Below are positions 6,180-6,778 of a stretch of 6,778 nt of DNA, in pieces (position 1 is the stretch's first letter; the number at the start of each line of letters is the position of its first letter). Origin of the DNA: Rhodospirillaceae bacterium (GTDB lineage Bacteria > Pseudomonadota > Alphaproteobacteria > Rhodospirillales > 2-02-FULL-58-16); assembly GCA_013349695.1 (NCBI GenBank), contig DUZD01000217.1, positions 1 to 6,778 of the forward strand, written 5' to 3'. The notes below the pieces were generated by a model. That model was given only the letters and a program-made list of their open reading frames with translations. It did not search any database and was not told where the DNA came from. Both the position numbers and the translations under genes were made by a program.

Positions 6180-6256
6180 CCGAAAACGTCCACCCTCTCG
6201 ACCCTGGGAGTCATTGAAAGGGTCTCGCCAAGCAATTAGACTGCCGAAAAATTGCC

Positions 6257-6285
6257 ATAGTCGAAACCTAATATTCCGTTGTCAA
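6257..6285 (-). promoter_or_regulatory. Possible sigma70-type promoter of aroK-aroB
   Basis: On the minus strand a perfect TTGACA (6280-6285) is followed after 17 bases by GACTAT (6257-6262), a weak -10 with three of six consensus bases. Transcription would begin near 6250 and leave a leader of about 70 bases before the aroK ATG. It lies in the AT-richer divergent region between aroK and the small plus-strand gene, where a promoter is expected. Only the -35 is convincing. Confidence 0.35.
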
Positions 6286-6450
6286 CAAACCCGACCGATC
6301 TTCGATTGTCATAACGGGGACAGGATATTAATGGATTTGTCCATCGATCGTTTCAACATTATCGTCTCTTGTAATAATGAACGTTGTAAACGAAAAATCA
6401 GCAATAATTCGATTATAGCTGCTCGGGCGCTTTGAATTTTAAGGAAATCC

Positions 6451-6591
6451 TTGAAGAATTTTTCCACCCTTGTTTTTGTCGCAGTTATCGTGGCCATCGT
6501 CGGCGGCGTGGTATTTCTGGCTTCTTGGGACATCCCGGCGCCTGTCGCCGGCGTCGAGAAGGTAATACCCGATGAACGCTTTCCGCGTTAG
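6451..6591 (+). CDS. Small single-pass membrane protein, TTG start
   Basis: A 46-codon gene. TTG at 6451 is preceded by AAGGA (6441-6445) with a five-base gap, a good ribosome site that fixes the start. The peptide has a Lys-containing head (MKNFST), one hydrophobic helix LVFVAVIVAIVGGVVFLAS (about 7-25), and a tail WDIPAPVAGVEKVIPDERFP (26-45) ending in Arg. The tail is charged and proline-rich, unlike random reading of GC-rich DNA. I recall similar short alphaproteobacterial proteins ending in WDIP...VEKVIPDDRFPR, but could not search. Its function is unknown to me. It is transcribed away from aroK across a 271-base AT-richer gap and is the only plus-strand gene here. Inner-membrane anchoring is inferred from the helix. 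Confidence 0.75.
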   Translation: MKNFSTLVFVAVIVAIVGGVVFLASWDIPAPVAGVEKVIPDERFPR

Positions 6592-6624
6592 TTCTCCGCC
6601 CCGGCCCGATTCCGGCCCCATTAA

Positions 6625-6778
6625 GAGCCTATCCGAATAACTGGAGACGGTTGTGATAAGACCAAATCAGGAAGGCCGCAAGGCGCCGCTTCGCCGGCGA
6701 TGCCGGCGCATCGGCAAGAAGCGGCAACGCCGCGGAGGCCTGATTTGGTCCACCCTTCGGGCGTCTCTCCTTGACCCG
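6625..6778. mobile_element. Possible end of an IS5-like insertion sequence or MITE, cut by window edge
   Basis: After a plain stretch following the small gene, the sequence TTAA is followed by GAGCCTATCCGAATAA (6625-6640). This start resembles terminal repeats of IS5-family (IS1031-type) elements, which often begin GAGCC and target short TA-rich sites. A large nested inverted repeat then fills the rest. No transposase frame and no matching opposite end is visible before the right edge, so the identity is a guess from style; it could also be a non-mobile intergenic repeat. Confidence 0.25.
6644..6767. repeat. Large nested inverted repeat (hairpin)
   Basis: Four stem segments share nearly one centre. 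GAGACG (6644-6649) pairs with CGTCTC (6762-6767), the 12-base GACCAAATCAGG (6660-6671) pairs perfectly with 6739-6750, GCCGCTTC (6685-6692) pairs with 6718-6725, and CGATGC pairs with GCATCG around a CGGC loop at the tip. The internal loops are matched in size (13 on each side between the second and third stems), which points to a decayed longer palindrome or a folded RNA. No T-run follows, so it is not an intrinsic terminator. Confidence 0.75.

Noticed and set aside
6214..6435. 73-codon TTG-start frame on the plus strand in the aroK upstream gap
   Set aside because: No ribosome site, Cys- and Asn-rich composition unlike neighbouring genes, and it lies in the AT-richer promoter region.

Overview
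The window reads as high-GC alphaproteobacterial DNA, most likely Rhodospirillales (Magnetospirillum or Rhodospirillaceae-like). This rests on the aroK-aroB-CorC/HlyC gene order, a DUF2889 protein, high-GC codon use, and a winged-helix regulator followed by a NusG/RfaH paralog in the style of polysaccharide loci of that group. The taxon is an inference; no rRNA or other marker gene is present. All genes but one lie on the minus strand, so transcription runs from high to low coordinates.

Right part (about 6.2 to 2.0 kb) is housekeeping. aroK (shikimate kinase) and aroB (3-dehydroquinate synthase) overlap by ATGA and supply two steps of the chorismate pathway. They are followed by a CNNM/CorC-type membrane protein with CBS domains, a free-standing tandem-CBS protein and a DUF2889 protein. 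Divergent from aroK on the plus strand is a 46-codon TTG-start membrane peptide gene. To its right lies a strongly hairpinned stretch that looks like the end of a mobile or repetitive element cut by the window edge.

Left part (about 1.85 kb to 1) looks like the entry to a surface-polysaccharide or similar long biosynthetic operon. A promoter carrying two GTTC-N7-GAAC palindromes precedes a winged-helix regulator with an added Rossmann-like C-terminal domain. Ten bases after it comes an RfaH-like NusG paralog. In the 154-base leader between that gene and a SAM methyltransferase, which runs off the left edge, sits a near-perfect copy of the enterobacterial ops element (11 of 12 positions).

The working model is a two-tier switch. 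The winged-helix protein, possibly sensing a ligand through its C-terminal domain, controls initiation. The RfaH-like protein is made from the same transcript, loads on RNA polymerase at ops just downstream of its own gene, and carries polymerase through the long cluster beginning with the methyltransferase. The ops match and palindromes are seen directly; the circuit is inferred.
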